DNA of 64,000 nt, from the NCBI RefSeq assembly GCF_001931485.1, contig NZ_MSDV01000020.1, positions 53,268 through 117,267 of the forward strand, given 5' to 3'. The stretch is from Burkholderia sp. SRS-W-2-2016 (lineage in GTDB: Bacteria; Pseudomonadota; Gammaproteobacteria; Burkholderiales; Burkholderiaceae). Under the pieces are notes generated by a model, which saw only the letters and a program-made list of their open reading frames with translations, searched no databases and was not told where the DNA came from. A program made the position numbers and the translations under genes. How positions within the stretch are numbered: position 1 is the stretch's first letter; every line of letters starts with the position of its first letter. Shown here piece by piece: positions 8,570 to 18,259 of this stretch.

Positions 8570-9577
8570 ATGCAAGCTCAACAACTCGTCGTTCTCGCTC
8601 TGCTGCTGGCCGCGCTCGGCGCGCTGCTGCTCGCGGCTCTGGTGCTCGCGCGGGTGGTGGCGGTGCGGCGCAGCGAACGCACGCTGCGCCAGGCGCTCGA
8701 CGAACGCGCATTGCAAAGCGCGGCGCTCGCCGCGGCCGCGCGCGGCGCCGAGGGTGCGCAAGGCGGCGCGAAGCCGGCCCCGCGCGCGGCCCGGCCGCAA
8801 GGTTTCAAGGGACTGCTGGAGCGCTTCGCGCACACCGGCATGCGCTGGCTCGATACGCCGTTCGGCCGCCAGGTGGTCGCCGAGGAAGAGCGGCGTCTGC
8901 TCGAACAGTGCGGTTTCGTCGATACGCGCAGCCGCGGGCTGTTCCTGATCGCGCGACTGGCCGGCATGCTGGTGCTGCCGCTCGTGATCGGCGTGCTGCT
9001 AAGCGGCCACGTGGCCGGCGTGCGCTACGTCGCGTTCGTGCTGGCCGCGGCGATGGCCGGCTTCATGCTGCCGAAGTTCGTGCTGGCGCGGCGCGCGAGC
9101 CGGCGCCGCAACGGCGTCGTCAACGAACTGCCGCTGCTGGTCGATCTGCTGCGGCTGTTGCAGGGCGTCGGGCTGTCGCTCGATCAGGCGTTGCAGGTGA
9201 TCGTCGCCGAGTTTCGCGGGATGCTGCCGGTGCTCGCGAGCGAGCTCGAAATCGCGCAGCGCCAGTTCGCGACCGGCCGCACTCGCGAGCAGTCGCTGAA
9301 CCGGCTGTCGTCGAGTTACGACAACGAGGATTTGCGCGCGGTGGTGCGCCTGCTGGTGCAGGTGGACCGCCACGGCGGCGCGGTGCAGGAGCCGCTCAAG
9401 CAGTTCGGCGACCGGTTGCGCGAAGCGCGCCGCGCGATGCTGCGCGAGCGCATCGGCCGTCTGGCCGTGAAGATGACCGGCGTGATGATCGTCACGCTGC
9501 TGCCGGCGCTGATGATCGTGACCGCCGGGCCGGGCGTGCTGGCGGTTCAGCATTCGTTTCGCACGGCGAAGCATTGA
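8570..9577 (+). CDS. tadC: Tad inner-membrane platform protein TadC
   Basis: A 335-residue paralogue of TadB. The order is N-terminal helix (about 6-28), Ala-rich linker, two helices around 125-170, a T2SSF domain (ELPLLVDLLRLLQGVGLSLDQAL, about 185-207) and a C-terminal membrane segment ending in VMIVTLLPALMIVTAGPG. It starts two bases after the tadB stop. Confidence 0.92.
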   Translation: MQAQQLVVLALLLAALGALLLAALVLARVVAVRRSERTLRQALDERALQSAALAAAARGAEGAQGGAKPAPRAARPQGFKGLLERFAHTGMRWLDTPFGRQVVAEEERRLLEQCGFVDTRSRGLFLIARLAGMLVLPLVIGVLLSGHVAGVRYVAFVLAAAMAGFMLPKFVLARRASRRRNGVVNELPLLVDLLRLLQGVGLSLDQALQVIVAEFRGMLPVLASELEIAQRQFATGRTREQSLNRLSSSYDNEDLRAVVRLLVQVDRHGGAVQEPLKQFGDRLREARRAMLRERIGRLAVKMTGVMIVTLLPALMIVTAGPGVLAVQHSFRTAKH

Positions 9578-9586
9578 GGATTGGCG

Positions 9587-10486
9587 ATGATCGACTCTTT
9601 CCGTTCCGGGCAGTACCGGCAACCGCTGCGGGTCGCCGCGGCTTGCGCGGCCGCTGCGGCGCTGACGCTCATCGGCGCGTGCGCATCGAAGACGCCGCTC
9701 GGCTACGGCGTCGGGGCGCAGGCCGAGCGCGAGATGATGACCCAGCAGGCCGACAAGGCGCCCCCGCCGAACACACCGGGCATGTACCTCGGGCTGATCG
9801 ACCAGATGCAGTCGCAGGGACTGTATTTCGCGTCGCTCGCGCATATCGACGCGTATGACAAACAGTACGGCGCGAGCCCCGATTCGATCCTGCTGCGCGC
9901 CGACGCGCTGCGCATGACGGGGCAAGCGGCCGCGGCCGCGAACGCGTATGGCGAGTTGCTGAAGACGCCGCTGGCGGCGCGCGGTTATCGCGGGCTCGGG
10001 CTGCTGGCGGGCGCGGCCGGCGACTTCGGGACTGCCGCGCAGCAATTGCAGCAGGCGGTGCAGCACGCGCCGACCGATCCGGCGACGCTGTCGGACCTCG
10101 GCTATGCGCGATTGCGCGACGGCGATATCGACGGCGCGCGCGTGCCGCTGATGCAGGCGGCCGAACTCGATCAGAAGAGCCCGAAGATCGTTGCGAACGT
10201 GGTGCTGTATCTGCTCGCGAGCGGCGGCGATGCGCAGGCGCTCGCGGTGATGGACCAGCAGCAGTTCACGCCGGAGGTGCGCGCGGCGATCCGCGGCGAT
10301 GCGGCGAAGATCGCCGCGGCCGGGCGCGCGCATGCGCGCGCGACGCCGGCGCCGGGGGCGACACCGAATCAGGGGCAAGAGGCGGCAAAAGAACAGGGGC
10401 AGGCGCGGCCCGCCGCGGATGCGCGCACGGTCGCGAGCATGGGCAGCGAGCCCGCGCCGCGTCTGCTGCAGCGTTTCGCGCAGTAG
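9587..10486 (+). CDS. tadD: TadD-like TPR lipoprotein
   Basis: A 299-residue lipoprotein. The signal peptide ends in the lipobox LIGAC with the acceptor Cys at residue 32, and tetratricopeptide-like repeats cover about residues 90-230. TadD is required for the secretin and pilus assembly in Tad systems. A TTG at 9581 is in frame, but GAGGA at 9576-9580 is placed for ATG 9587, which I use. The C-terminal 60 residues are Ala/Gln-rich and probably disordered. Confidence 0.85.
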   Translation: MIDSFRSGQYRQPLRVAAACAAAAALTLIGACASKTPLGYGVGAQAEREMMTQQADKAPPPNTPGMYLGLIDQMQSQGLYFASLAHIDAYDKQYGASPDSILLRADALRMTGQAAAAANAYGELLKTPLAARGYRGLGLLAGAAGDFGTAAQQLQQAVQHAPTDPATLSDLGYARLRDGDIDGARVPLMQAAELDQKSPKIVANVVLYLLASGGDAQALAVMDQQQFTPEVRAAIRGDAAKIAAAGRAHARATPAPGATPNQGQEAAKEQGQARPAADARTVASMGSEPAPRLLQRFAQ

Positions 10487-10520
10487 GCGCGCGCGCTCGT
10501 CAGCGATACAGGGAGTGGAC

Positions 10521-10952
10521 ATGACAAACAGAACGGCAATCCGGGGTTGGCTCGCATCGATGCGAGGCGTGGGGGCGGTCGCGGCGGTGGTCGCGAGCGC
10601 GACGTTCGGCGCGACGCCGGGCTTCGCGCAAAGCGCGGGCGAGGAAGGCGCGGCCGCGCAGCCGGTGCAGCCGGTGCAGCAGGACGCGCAGCCGGTGGTG
10701 CGCAAGAGCGACGTCGGACCGTCGACGCTCGCCTGGCTCGACCTGCAGCGCAGCAACGCGCAGGCGGCGCCCGCGCAACCGATGCTCGGCGCCGAAGCCG
10801 GCCTCGCGTACAAGCGTTATATGGAGTCGTTCAAGAACAGGATTCCTGAGCACTACGGCTCGACGTTCAGCTCGGGCGGCAGCGGCGGCAGTGGCGGCAG
10901 CGGTTCCGGCAGCTCGGGCGGCGGCGGGTCGGGATCGGGCGGCTTGAACTGA
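10521..10952 (+). CDS. DUF3613-type exported protein of the pilus locus
   Basis: A 143-residue protein with an N-terminal signal peptide (about 1-36, ending in GFAQS). A short conserved block follows (STLAWLDLQRSN ... GLAYKRYMESFKNRIPEHYG), which I recognise as the DUF3613 pattern found beside Tad genes in Burkholderiales. The tail of about 30 residues is only Gly and Ser with a final Leu-Asn. Function is unknown; its position between tadD and tadG suggests a periplasmic accessory of the pilus. Confidence 0.7.
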   Translation: MTNRTAIRGWLASMRGVGAVAAVVASATFGATPGFAQSAGEEGAAAQPVQPVQQDAQPVVRKSDVGPSTLAWLDLQRSNAQAAPAQPMLGAEAGLAYKRYMESFKNRIPEHYGSTFSSGGSGGSGGSGSGSSGGGGSGSGGLN

Positions 10953-10953
10953 C

Positions 10954-12879
<1,926 letters not shown>

Positions 12880-12897
12880 CCTATCCAAGATTCCAAG

Positions 12898-14289
12898 ATG
12901 AGAACCGCCACCAAAATCGAGGAACTCGATATCTACGTCTGGGAGGGCAAGGCCGATATCGTCGACCGCGTCGCGCGCTGCATGGCGAGCTTCGACGTCG
13001 AGGTGATCCGCGCGGACGATATCGCGATCTCCCCCGAGCGCACCGCGTTGCGGCCGTCGCTCGCGATCATCAGCGTGTCGGTGATCGACAGCGGCGCGCT
13101 GATCCTGCGCGACTGGCAGGCCGCGCACGGCATCCCGGTGGTGTGGGTCGGCGCCGCGCCGCGCGAGCACGATCCGGCCGCCTATCCGGCCGAGTACTCG
13201 CACATCCTGCCGCTCGACTTCACCTGCGCCGAATTGCGCGGGATGGTCACCAAGCTCGTGCTGCAGATGCGCGCGCACAGCGCGAAGACGCACGAGTCCG
13301 ACGCGATGATCGCGAACTCGGAATGCATGCAGGCGCTGCTGCACGAAGTCGACACCTTCGCCGACTGCGACACCAGCGTGCTCGTGCACGGCGAGACCGG
13401 CGTCGGCAAGGAGCGCATCGCGCAGCTGCTGCACGAAAAACATAGCCGCTACGGCCAGGGCCCGTTCGTCGCGGTGAACTGCGGCGCGATTCCGGACGGC
13501 CTGTTCGAGTCGCTGTTCTTCGGTCACTCGAAGGGCTCGTTCACTGGCGCGGTGGTCGCGCACAAGGGCTACTTCGAGCAGGCCGACGGCGGCACGCTGT
13601 TCCTCGACGAAATCGGCGATCTGCCGCTCTATCAGCAGGTCAAGCTGCTGCGCGTGCTGGAAGACAGCGCGGTCACGCGGATCGGTTCGGCCACGCCGAT
13701 CAAGCTCGATTTCCGGCTGGTCGCGGCCACCAACAAAAGCCTGCCGCAACTGGTTAAAGAAGGCACCTTCCGTGCCGATATGTACTACAGGCTCGCGGTG
13801 ATCGAGTTGAAGATCCCGTCGCTCGAAGAGCGCGGCGCGGTCGACAAGATCGCGATCTTCAAGGCGTTCATCACCCAGGTGGTCGGCGCCGAACGGCTCG
13901 CGACGCTGCCGGATCTGCCGTACTGGCTCGCCGACGCGGTCGCCGACACGTATTTCCCCGGCAACGTGCGCGAGCTGCGCAATCTGGCCGAGCGGATCGG
14001 CGTGACGGTGCGCCAGATCGGCGCGTGGGATGCGGCGCGCCTGCAACGGCTGCTGGCGCTCGCGCGCAGCAGTCAGCCGGTGCCGGCGGAGAGCGTGGCC
14101 GAGGTGCTGGTCGACCGCAGCAAATGGGACATGGCGGAGCGCAATCGCGTGCTCGCCGCGCTCGATGCGAACGGCTGGCGCCGTCAGGACACCGCGCTCT
14201 ATCTCGGTATTAGCCGCAAGGTTTTGTGGGAAAAGATGCGCAAATACCAAATTTTCGACGAAGAGCCCGAAACTCGCGAAAGTGAGTAA
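12898..14289 (+). CDS. Sigma54-dependent transcriptional activator with degenerate receiver
   Basis: A 463-residue NtrC-like protein. Residues 1-125 look like a receiver fold, but the expected phospho-Asp after the third strand is not there (the stretch reads [13 protein letters not shown]). The AAA+ domain (about 138-375) has Walker A GETGVGKE with Lys171, Walker B LFLDE at 234-238 and the sigma54-contact loop GSFTGA at 213-218 instead of GAFTGA. A Fis-type helix-turn-helix closes the protein ([19 protein letters not shown]). It lies 18 bp after tadG and probably controls the pilus genes, perhaps through the element at 636-651. No sensor kinase is adjacent. Confidence 0.9.
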   Translation: MRTATKIEELDIYVWEGKADIVDRVARCMASFDVEVIRADDIAISPERTALRPSLAIISVSVIDSGALILRDWQAAHGIPVVWVGAAPREHDPAAYPAEYSHILPLDFTCAELRGMVTKLVLQMRAHSAKTHESDAMIANSECMQALLHEVDTFADCDTSVLVHGETGVGKERIAQLLHEKHSRYGQGPFVAVNCGAIPDGLFESLFFGHSKGSFTGAVVAHKGYFEQADGGTLFLDEIGDLPLYQQVKLLRVLEDSAVTRIGSATPIKLDFRLVAATNKSLPQLVKEGTFRADMYYRLAVIELKIPSLEERGAVDKIAIFKAFITQVVGAERLATLPDLPYWLADAVADTYFPGNVRELRNLAERIGVTVRQIGAWDAARLQRLLALARSSQPVPAESVAEVLVDRSKWDMAERNRVLAALDANGWRRQDTALYLGISRKVLWEKMRKYQIFDEEPETRESE

Positions 14290-14335
14290 TAATCGTCCGC
14301 TTTAATAAAACAAAAACCGAACAAGCAGGTAATTC

Positions 14336-15052
14336 ATGGACCGAAAGTCGAAGCTTCGAGAGATTGCGCTGGCCGCATGCATCGTGCTGGGGGCAGCACA
14401 AGGCGCGCACGCGCAGGCTTTATCGAATGGCGGCGCGAGCGGCGCGGTCGTGTCCCAGCCGGGCACCACGACCGCCTTGCCGGACACCTCGCAGGCCGGG
14501 CAGGGGGAGACCACGGCGCTGACGCCGGATGAAAACCGCCAATCGGCGGCGGGCAATGTCGCGGAACTGCAGCAGATGATCCGCGGCTCGGAACTGAGCG
14601 AGCTGCGCACCACGTACAACGGCACCTACGGCGCGAGCCTGCTGTTCTACGGCAAGGAAATGACCTATTACGTCGCGCTGTTCCAGCAGAAAAACTTCTG
14701 GCGCGTGATCAAGACCCAGGACGTCGGGCGCGCGGAACTGATCTACAAGGATTTCGTGCGGCAGACCATGCAGCTGTCGGACGTCGAAATCCGTCGCACC
14801 CAGCTCGAAGCGCAGAAGGCGTTCACGCAGCGGATGATCGCGCTGTCGCAGGAGCGCGCGAGCCGCTTGCAGGCCGACCTCGACGTCGCGCGTCAGCAGC
14901 AGAGCATCGTCGCGAGCCAGCAGCAGCAGAAGCGCGCCGAAGCGACCGTGCTCGCGCAGCAGAAGGCGCAAGCGCAGGACCAGCTGCGTGCCGCGCAGCG
15001 TCAGGTGCGCGAACTGCAACGCCAGCTCGAGACCGGGCTGCCGCTGCATTAA
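14336..15052 (+). CDS. DUF2968-type exported coiled-coil protein
   Basis: A 238-residue protein with a signal peptide (cleavage likely after AQGAHAQA, about residue 27). A globular stretch around 80-135 contains TTYNGTYGASLLFYGKEMTYYVALFQ. From about residue 140 a long helix, rich in Gln, Ala, Arg and Glu, is a likely coiled coil. I recognise the DUF2968 family pattern, known in Burkholderia and of unknown function. It follows the sigma54 activator and is closed by a strong hairpin, so it is probably the last gene of the pilus locus. Confidence 0.75.
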   Translation: MDRKSKLREIALAACIVLGAAQGAHAQALSNGGASGAVVSQPGTTTALPDTSQAGQGETTALTPDENRQSAAGNVAELQQMIRGSELSELRTTYNGTYGASLLFYGKEMTYYVALFQQKNFWRVIKTQDVGRAELIYKDFVRQTMQLSDVEIRRTQLEAQKAFTQRMIALSQERASRLQADLDVARQQQSIVASQQQQKRAEATVLAQQKAQAQDQLRAAQRQVRELQRQLETGLPLH

Positions 15053-15069
15053 GCGTCACGGTTTGACGC

Positions 15070-15092
15070 GCTGGCGCGCCACGCGCGCCAGC
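15070..15092 (+). terminator. Hairpin after the DUF2968 gene
   Basis: GCTGGCGCGC and GCGCGCCAGC form a perfect 10-bp stem around a 3-base loop, 18 bp after the stop at 15052. Only TT follows, so it is a strong stem-loop without a full U-tract. Confidence 0.55.
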
Positions 15093-15283
15093 TTCCCGGC
15101 GTTCCCGCGTTCGGGATTTCCCATTCCCCTCGTTGTTCATTCCCGCGGCTCGATTCGACGGCTCGCGGCGGCGTCGTTGTGCGGCGTCGTTGTGCGCGTC
15201 GCCGGATGCATCGTTTGAAACCGGCTCCGGTCGCTTCGTTTTCCGGGTGTCGCCGTTTTTCACCGATGCAACCGGAGCACGCA

Positions 15284-15568
15284 ATGCAAGCCGAAGCAAA
15301 TCTCGCCGGCTACCGGCCGACCGTCACCCGGACGAAACCGGTCGACACGCCGCAGCCGGCGCCCGCGCGGCGGGTGCACGCGCGTCACGTCGTCGAAGCC
15401 GAACTGGAACACCTGGATTGGGCCACGCAGCAACCGGCGCTGCAGCTATTCGTCGCCGGCTACTGGAGGCGGCGGGTGCTGGCGGTGAAGGGGAGATTCG
15501 AGCTGACCGAACGGCAGCTGGCACGACTGGAGAAAATCCTGCAGCGCCTCGGTCCGGGTGCGGACTGA
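15284..15568 (+). CDS. Small hypothetical protein
   Basis: A 94-residue protein that I do not recognise. The N-terminal 35 residues are Pro/Thr/Arg-rich; the rest looks helical and folded (VVEAELEHLDWATQQPALQLF and RFELTERQLARLEKILQRL). I chose ATG 15284 because GGAG at 15273-15276 is correctly spaced, while the in-frame ATG 15266 lies upstream of that site. It is convergent with hfq2 and separated from it by a hairpin. There is no signal peptide or membrane segment, so it is probably cytoplasmic. Confidence 0.55.
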   Translation: MQAEANLAGYRPTVTRTKPVDTPQPAPARRVHARHVVEAELEHLDWATQQPALQLFVAGYWRRRVLAVKGRFELTERQLARLEKILQRLGPGAD

Positions 15569-15612
15569 TCGGCGCTGCCTTACCGGATAGGACTGGTGAT
15601 GCGGCGGTGATG

Positions 15613-15636
15613 AAGCGCGCGACGCTGCGCGCGCTT
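15613..15636. terminator. Bidirectional hairpin between convergent genes
   Basis: AAGCGCGCG and CGCGCGCTT pair perfectly over 9 bp around a 6-base loop, placed exactly between the stop of the small protein (15568) and the stop of hfq2 (15635-15637). Confidence 0.5.
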
Positions 15637-16120
15637 ATTCGTGATGGCCGCCGGAGCTGCCGCCGCCGTGGTTACCGCCATGATTGCCGCCGTGGTTGCC
15701 ACCGTCGCCGCCGGTGCCGAACAGACGGCGGCGACGCGTGACGACCACCGGGCCGTCCGAATTGCCGCTGCGCTCGTTCGACGACGTGCGCTCCGACGGC
15801 GCGCCATACGATTCGCGCGGCTCACGCGGCTCCCGGTGTTCGCGCGAGCCGTGCGGGCCGCGCGCGCTGTGTTCGCCGTGCGACGGCCGGCCGGTGCGCG
15901 GCGCCGGCCGCGTGCCGGTGTCGAGCTGGATCGTGGAGATCGCGCGCTTGTAGATACCTTGCAGGCCGACCGGCGTGCGCAGCATCACCAGGTACTGATC
16001 GAACGACTCGATGCAGCCGGTCAGGCGAATGCCGTTGACCAGATAGATCTCGACGCGCTTTCGTTCCTTGCGCGCGGCGTTCATGAAGTCGTTTTGCGGA
16101 TGCGATTCTGCGGAGGCCAT
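15635..16120 (-). CDS. hfq2: RNA chaperone Hfq2 (long-tailed Hfq)
   Basis: A 161-residue protein. Residues 8-70 are an Sm-like Hfq core: Sm1 [21 protein letters not shown] and Sm2 [11 protein letters not shown]. It helps small RNAs pair with mRNAs. Two features set it apart from canonical Hfq: the usual YKHA is YKRA (Arg59 in place of His), and a tail of about 90 residues is rich in Arg, Glu, Gly and His and ends in NHGG repeats. Burkholderia cenocepacia is known to carry both a short Hfq and such an Hfq2, and this gene fits the second. The gene is monocistronic by its position. Confidence 0.9.
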   Translation of the reverse strand: MASAESHPQNDFMNAARKERKRVEIYLVNGIRLTGCIESFDQYLVMLRTPVGLQGIYKRAISTIQLDTGTRPAPRTGRPSHGEHSARGPHGSREHREPREPRESYGAPSERTSSNERSGNSDGPVVVTRRRRLFGTGGDGGNHGGNHGGNHGGGSSGGHHE

Positions 16121-16499
16121 GGAGAATTCTGGTTAGAGAGACGGTGGTTCGCCGCGATTCTACCCTGTGTGGGGGCAGAACGCGTCGCTGGTCCGAATTC
16201 TGTCCACTATAGCGGCTCGCGCGCAGATAAGCATCCGATAAGCGCGCACTGTAACGTTGAGTTACGAATCTGCTGGTCAATGGCGTGTCCGTCCGGGCTC
16301 TCCAGGCGCGGCCCGCAGCGCTGGCGGAAAAGGCCGGGCGCGCGGGGCACGGCGCACATTCGCGAGCCACGAAAAAATACTTTGGAATAAACCGCGCCGC
16401 CCCCGCGTTAAGCGCTATATGACGGCATCGCAGCGCGCGATCCGTCGCCCGCCTGGCCGATCCGCGAATCGGGCGCCGGGCATCCGTGAGGAGGATCAG
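16121..16499. other. Intergenic region between hfq2 and the ECF operon
   Basis: This 379-bp divergent gap should hold the hfq2 promoter on its left side. On its right side it carries an ECF-type promoter at 16384-16409 and a strong ribosome binding site (GAGGAGG ending at 16494) five bases before the small-peptide start. I see no other gene in it. Confidence 0.55.
16384..16409 (+). promoter_or_regulatory. Candidate ECF sigma factor promoter
   Basis: GGAAT at 16384-16388 and CGTT at 16406-16409 are separated by 17 bp, matching the general -35/-10 pattern of many ECF sigma factors (GGAAC, 16-17 bp, CGTT-like). It lies about 90 bp upstream of an operon that encodes an ECF sigma factor and its anti-sigma, so autoregulation is likely. 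Confidence 0.5.
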
Positions 16500-16637
16500 A
16501 TGAGAGCATTCCAGCTTCTGTCAGCACTGTTCGTGTTGCTCGCGCTCGCGTGCGGCACGCTCGCGAACGCCGCCGATAACGACAGCGCCGCGTCGAGCAG
16601 CAGCGGCAACAGCAACAGTAGCGGCGGCGGCTACTAG
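16500..16637 (+). CDS. Small exported Ser/Gly/Asn-rich peptide
   Basis: A 45-residue peptide. A clear signal peptide (FQLLSALFVLLALACGTLANA, about residues 4-24) leaves a mature part of about 20 residues made almost only of Ser, Asn and Gly with a final Tyr. Alternatively the Cys in LALAC could be lipidated. The start is supported by GAGGAGG five bases upstream. It lies 26 bp before the ECF sigma gene and after the candidate ECF promoter, so it is probably the first gene of that operon. Function is unknown. Confidence 0.65.
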   Translation: MRAFQLLSALFVLLALACGTLANAADNDSAASSSSGNSNSSGGGY

Positions 16638-16663
16638 CGCCGCGCTCGCGTATTGCGCGCCGG

Positions 16664-17233
16664 GTGACATTCGAAGCGGAAGTGATCGCGTGGCTCCCGC
16701 AGTTGCGCCGCTATGCGCGCGCACTGACGGGCGAGCCCGCCTGGGCCGACGACCTCGTGCAGGATACGGCGGAGCGGGCGCTTGCGCGCTGGACGGCGTT
16801 CCGGCCGAACAGCAACCTGCGCGCGTGGCTGCTGACGATCCTGCGGCATCTGTATATCGATCAGTTGCGCGGCCGTCGCGAGATCGCGGTCGACGACGAA
16901 AGCGCGCCGTGGCGCAACCTCGAAGCGCCGCACGGCGAAGTCGACGGGCTGGTGCTGCGCGACGTGCAGCGCGCGCTGTACTGCCTGCCGCTCGAGCAGC
17001 GTGAGGTGCTGCTGCTGGTGGGAGTCGAGGAACTGTCGTATCAGGAGGCGTCGCGCGCGCTGGGCGTGCCGATCGGCACGGTGATGTCGCGGCTGTCGCG
17101 GGCCCGCGAGCATCTGCGCGCATTGCTCGGCGAAGACGCGCACGCGTTGCCGCGGGCGGCGGGCGAGGGCCCCGGCCAGGCCCACACGCAGGCCCACAAG
17201 GCCGCGCCGCTGAAAGTAGTGAGAAATCCATAA
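16664..17233 (+). CDS. ECF-family RNA polymerase sigma factor
   Basis: A 189-residue sigma factor starting at GTG. Region 2 is at about residues 10-75 (DDLVQDTAERALARWTAFRP, then NLRAWLLTILRHLYIDQLR), and region 4 is at about 110-160 (LPLEQREVLLLVGVEELSYQEAS, then VPIGTVMSRLSRAREHL). The last 30 residues are a His/Ala/Gly-rich extension. The stop overlaps the next start by one base (TAATG at 17231-17235), so it is coupled to the anti-sigma gene. The GTG start directly precedes the conserved region 2, which supports it. Confidence 0.92.
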   Translation: MTFEAEVIAWLPQLRRYARALTGEPAWADDLVQDTAERALARWTAFRPNSNLRAWLLTILRHLYIDQLRGRREIAVDDESAPWRNLEAPHGEVDGLVLRDVQRALYCLPLEQREVLLLVGVEELSYQEASRALGVPIGTVMSRLSRAREHLRALLGEDAHALPRAAGEGPGQAHTQAHKAAPLKVVRNP

Positions 17234-18246
17234 TGACTAACGACGATCTCGACTCCGGGCTGCCCGAAGGGCTCGATTTACGCACGCTGTCGGCGTACGT
17301 CGATGGTGAATTGCCCGACGCACAGCGGGCCGCGATCGCCGCGCAGCTCGACGCGCATCCGCGGGCCGCCGCGCGGGTCGCCGCGTGGCGCGCGCAGGAC
17401 GCGGCACTGCGCGCGTTGTGCGGGGTGCGGGCGCCACAGCAAACGCCACAGCAAACAACACCGCAAGCGGCGCAACAAGCGTCACAACAAGCGGCACAAC
17501 AGACGCCGCAAGCGACGGAACAACCGGCGGCACGCGAGGAGAGCGGGGCGCGCGAGGAGACCTACCAGCGCGACCGCGCCGCGGTGCCGGCCGACGGCAC
17601 CGTGCGTGCGCGACCCACCCCGTCACCCGATGAGCCCACCTATATCGTCGTGCGCCGCACCCGCCCGTGGTGGCAGCGCGTGGGTCTGGCCGCCTGCTGG
17701 CTCGCCGCCGGCGCCGGCCTCACCTTGGCCCTCGGGCCGCTCGCGCCGCGCCTGACCGGCGGCGCGTGGAGCGGCGCATGGGGCCGCTTCGGCGCGCAGC
17801 CGGCCGGCTTCGCGCAGCGCGCGGACGTCGCGTATGCGGTCTATTCGCCGGAGCGGCGTCATCCGGTCGAGGTCGCCGCGAGCGAAGAGGCGCATCTGAT
17901 CAACTGGCTGTCGAAACGTCTGAACCGGCCGCTGTCGGTGCCGTCGTTGCAGGAGTATGGTTATTCGCTGGTGGGCGGGCGGCTGCTGCCGGGCGAGGCG
18001 GGGCCCGCCGCGCAGTTCATGTACGAGAACCAGGCGGGCGCGCGCCTGACGCTGTACGTCGCCGGCGGCACCCAGGACCAGACCGCGTTCCGGCTGTTGC
18101 GCGACGGCAATCGGCGCACCTTCTACTGGGTCAGCGACGGCATGGGCTATGCGTTGTCGGGCGCGATTGCGGAGGGCAAGCTGCGCGCGATCGCCATCGA
18201 TGTCTGCAGCGCGCTCGGCGGCAAGCCGGAGGCGTGGCAGCAGTAG
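17233..18246 (+). CDS. Membrane-bound anti-sigma factor
   Basis: A 337-residue protein. The N-terminal 50 residues form an anti-sigma helical domain (RTLSAYVDGELPDAQRAAI) but lack the HxxxCxxC zinc motif. Then comes a Gln/Ala/Thr-rich spacer (about 68-100), one membrane helix (about 155-175, LAACWLAAGAGLTLALGPL) and a periplasmic domain of about 150 residues. It should hold the sigma factor inactive at the inner membrane and release it on an envelope signal. Translation is coupled to the sigma gene. Confidence 0.85.
   Translation: MTNDDLDSGLPEGLDLRTLSAYVDGELPDAQRAAIAAQLDAHPRAAARVAAWRAQDAALRALCGVRAPQQTPQQTTPQAAQQASQQAAQQTPQATEQPAAREESGAREETYQRDRAAVPADGTVRARPTPSPDEPTYIVVRRTRPWWQRVGLAACWLAAGAGLTLALGPLAPRLTGGAWSGAWGRFGAQPAGFAQRADVAYAVYSPERRHPVEVAASEEAHLINWLSKRLNRPLSVPSLQEYGYSLVGGRLLPGEAGPAAQFMYENQAGARLTLYVAGGTQDQTAFRLLRDGNRRTFYWVSDGMGYALSGAIAEGKLRAIAIDVCSALGGKPEAWQQ
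17434..17530 (+). repeat. In-gene degenerate 12-bp tandem array (anti-sigma spacer)
   Basis: Degenerate units resembling GCGGCACAACAA are repeated through the anti-sigma spacer and encode a Gln/Ala/Thr-rich linker. The stretch is A-rich compared with its GC-rich neighbours, consistent with local expansion. Confidence 0.6.
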
Positions 18247-18259
18247 CCAAGGAGGCGCC

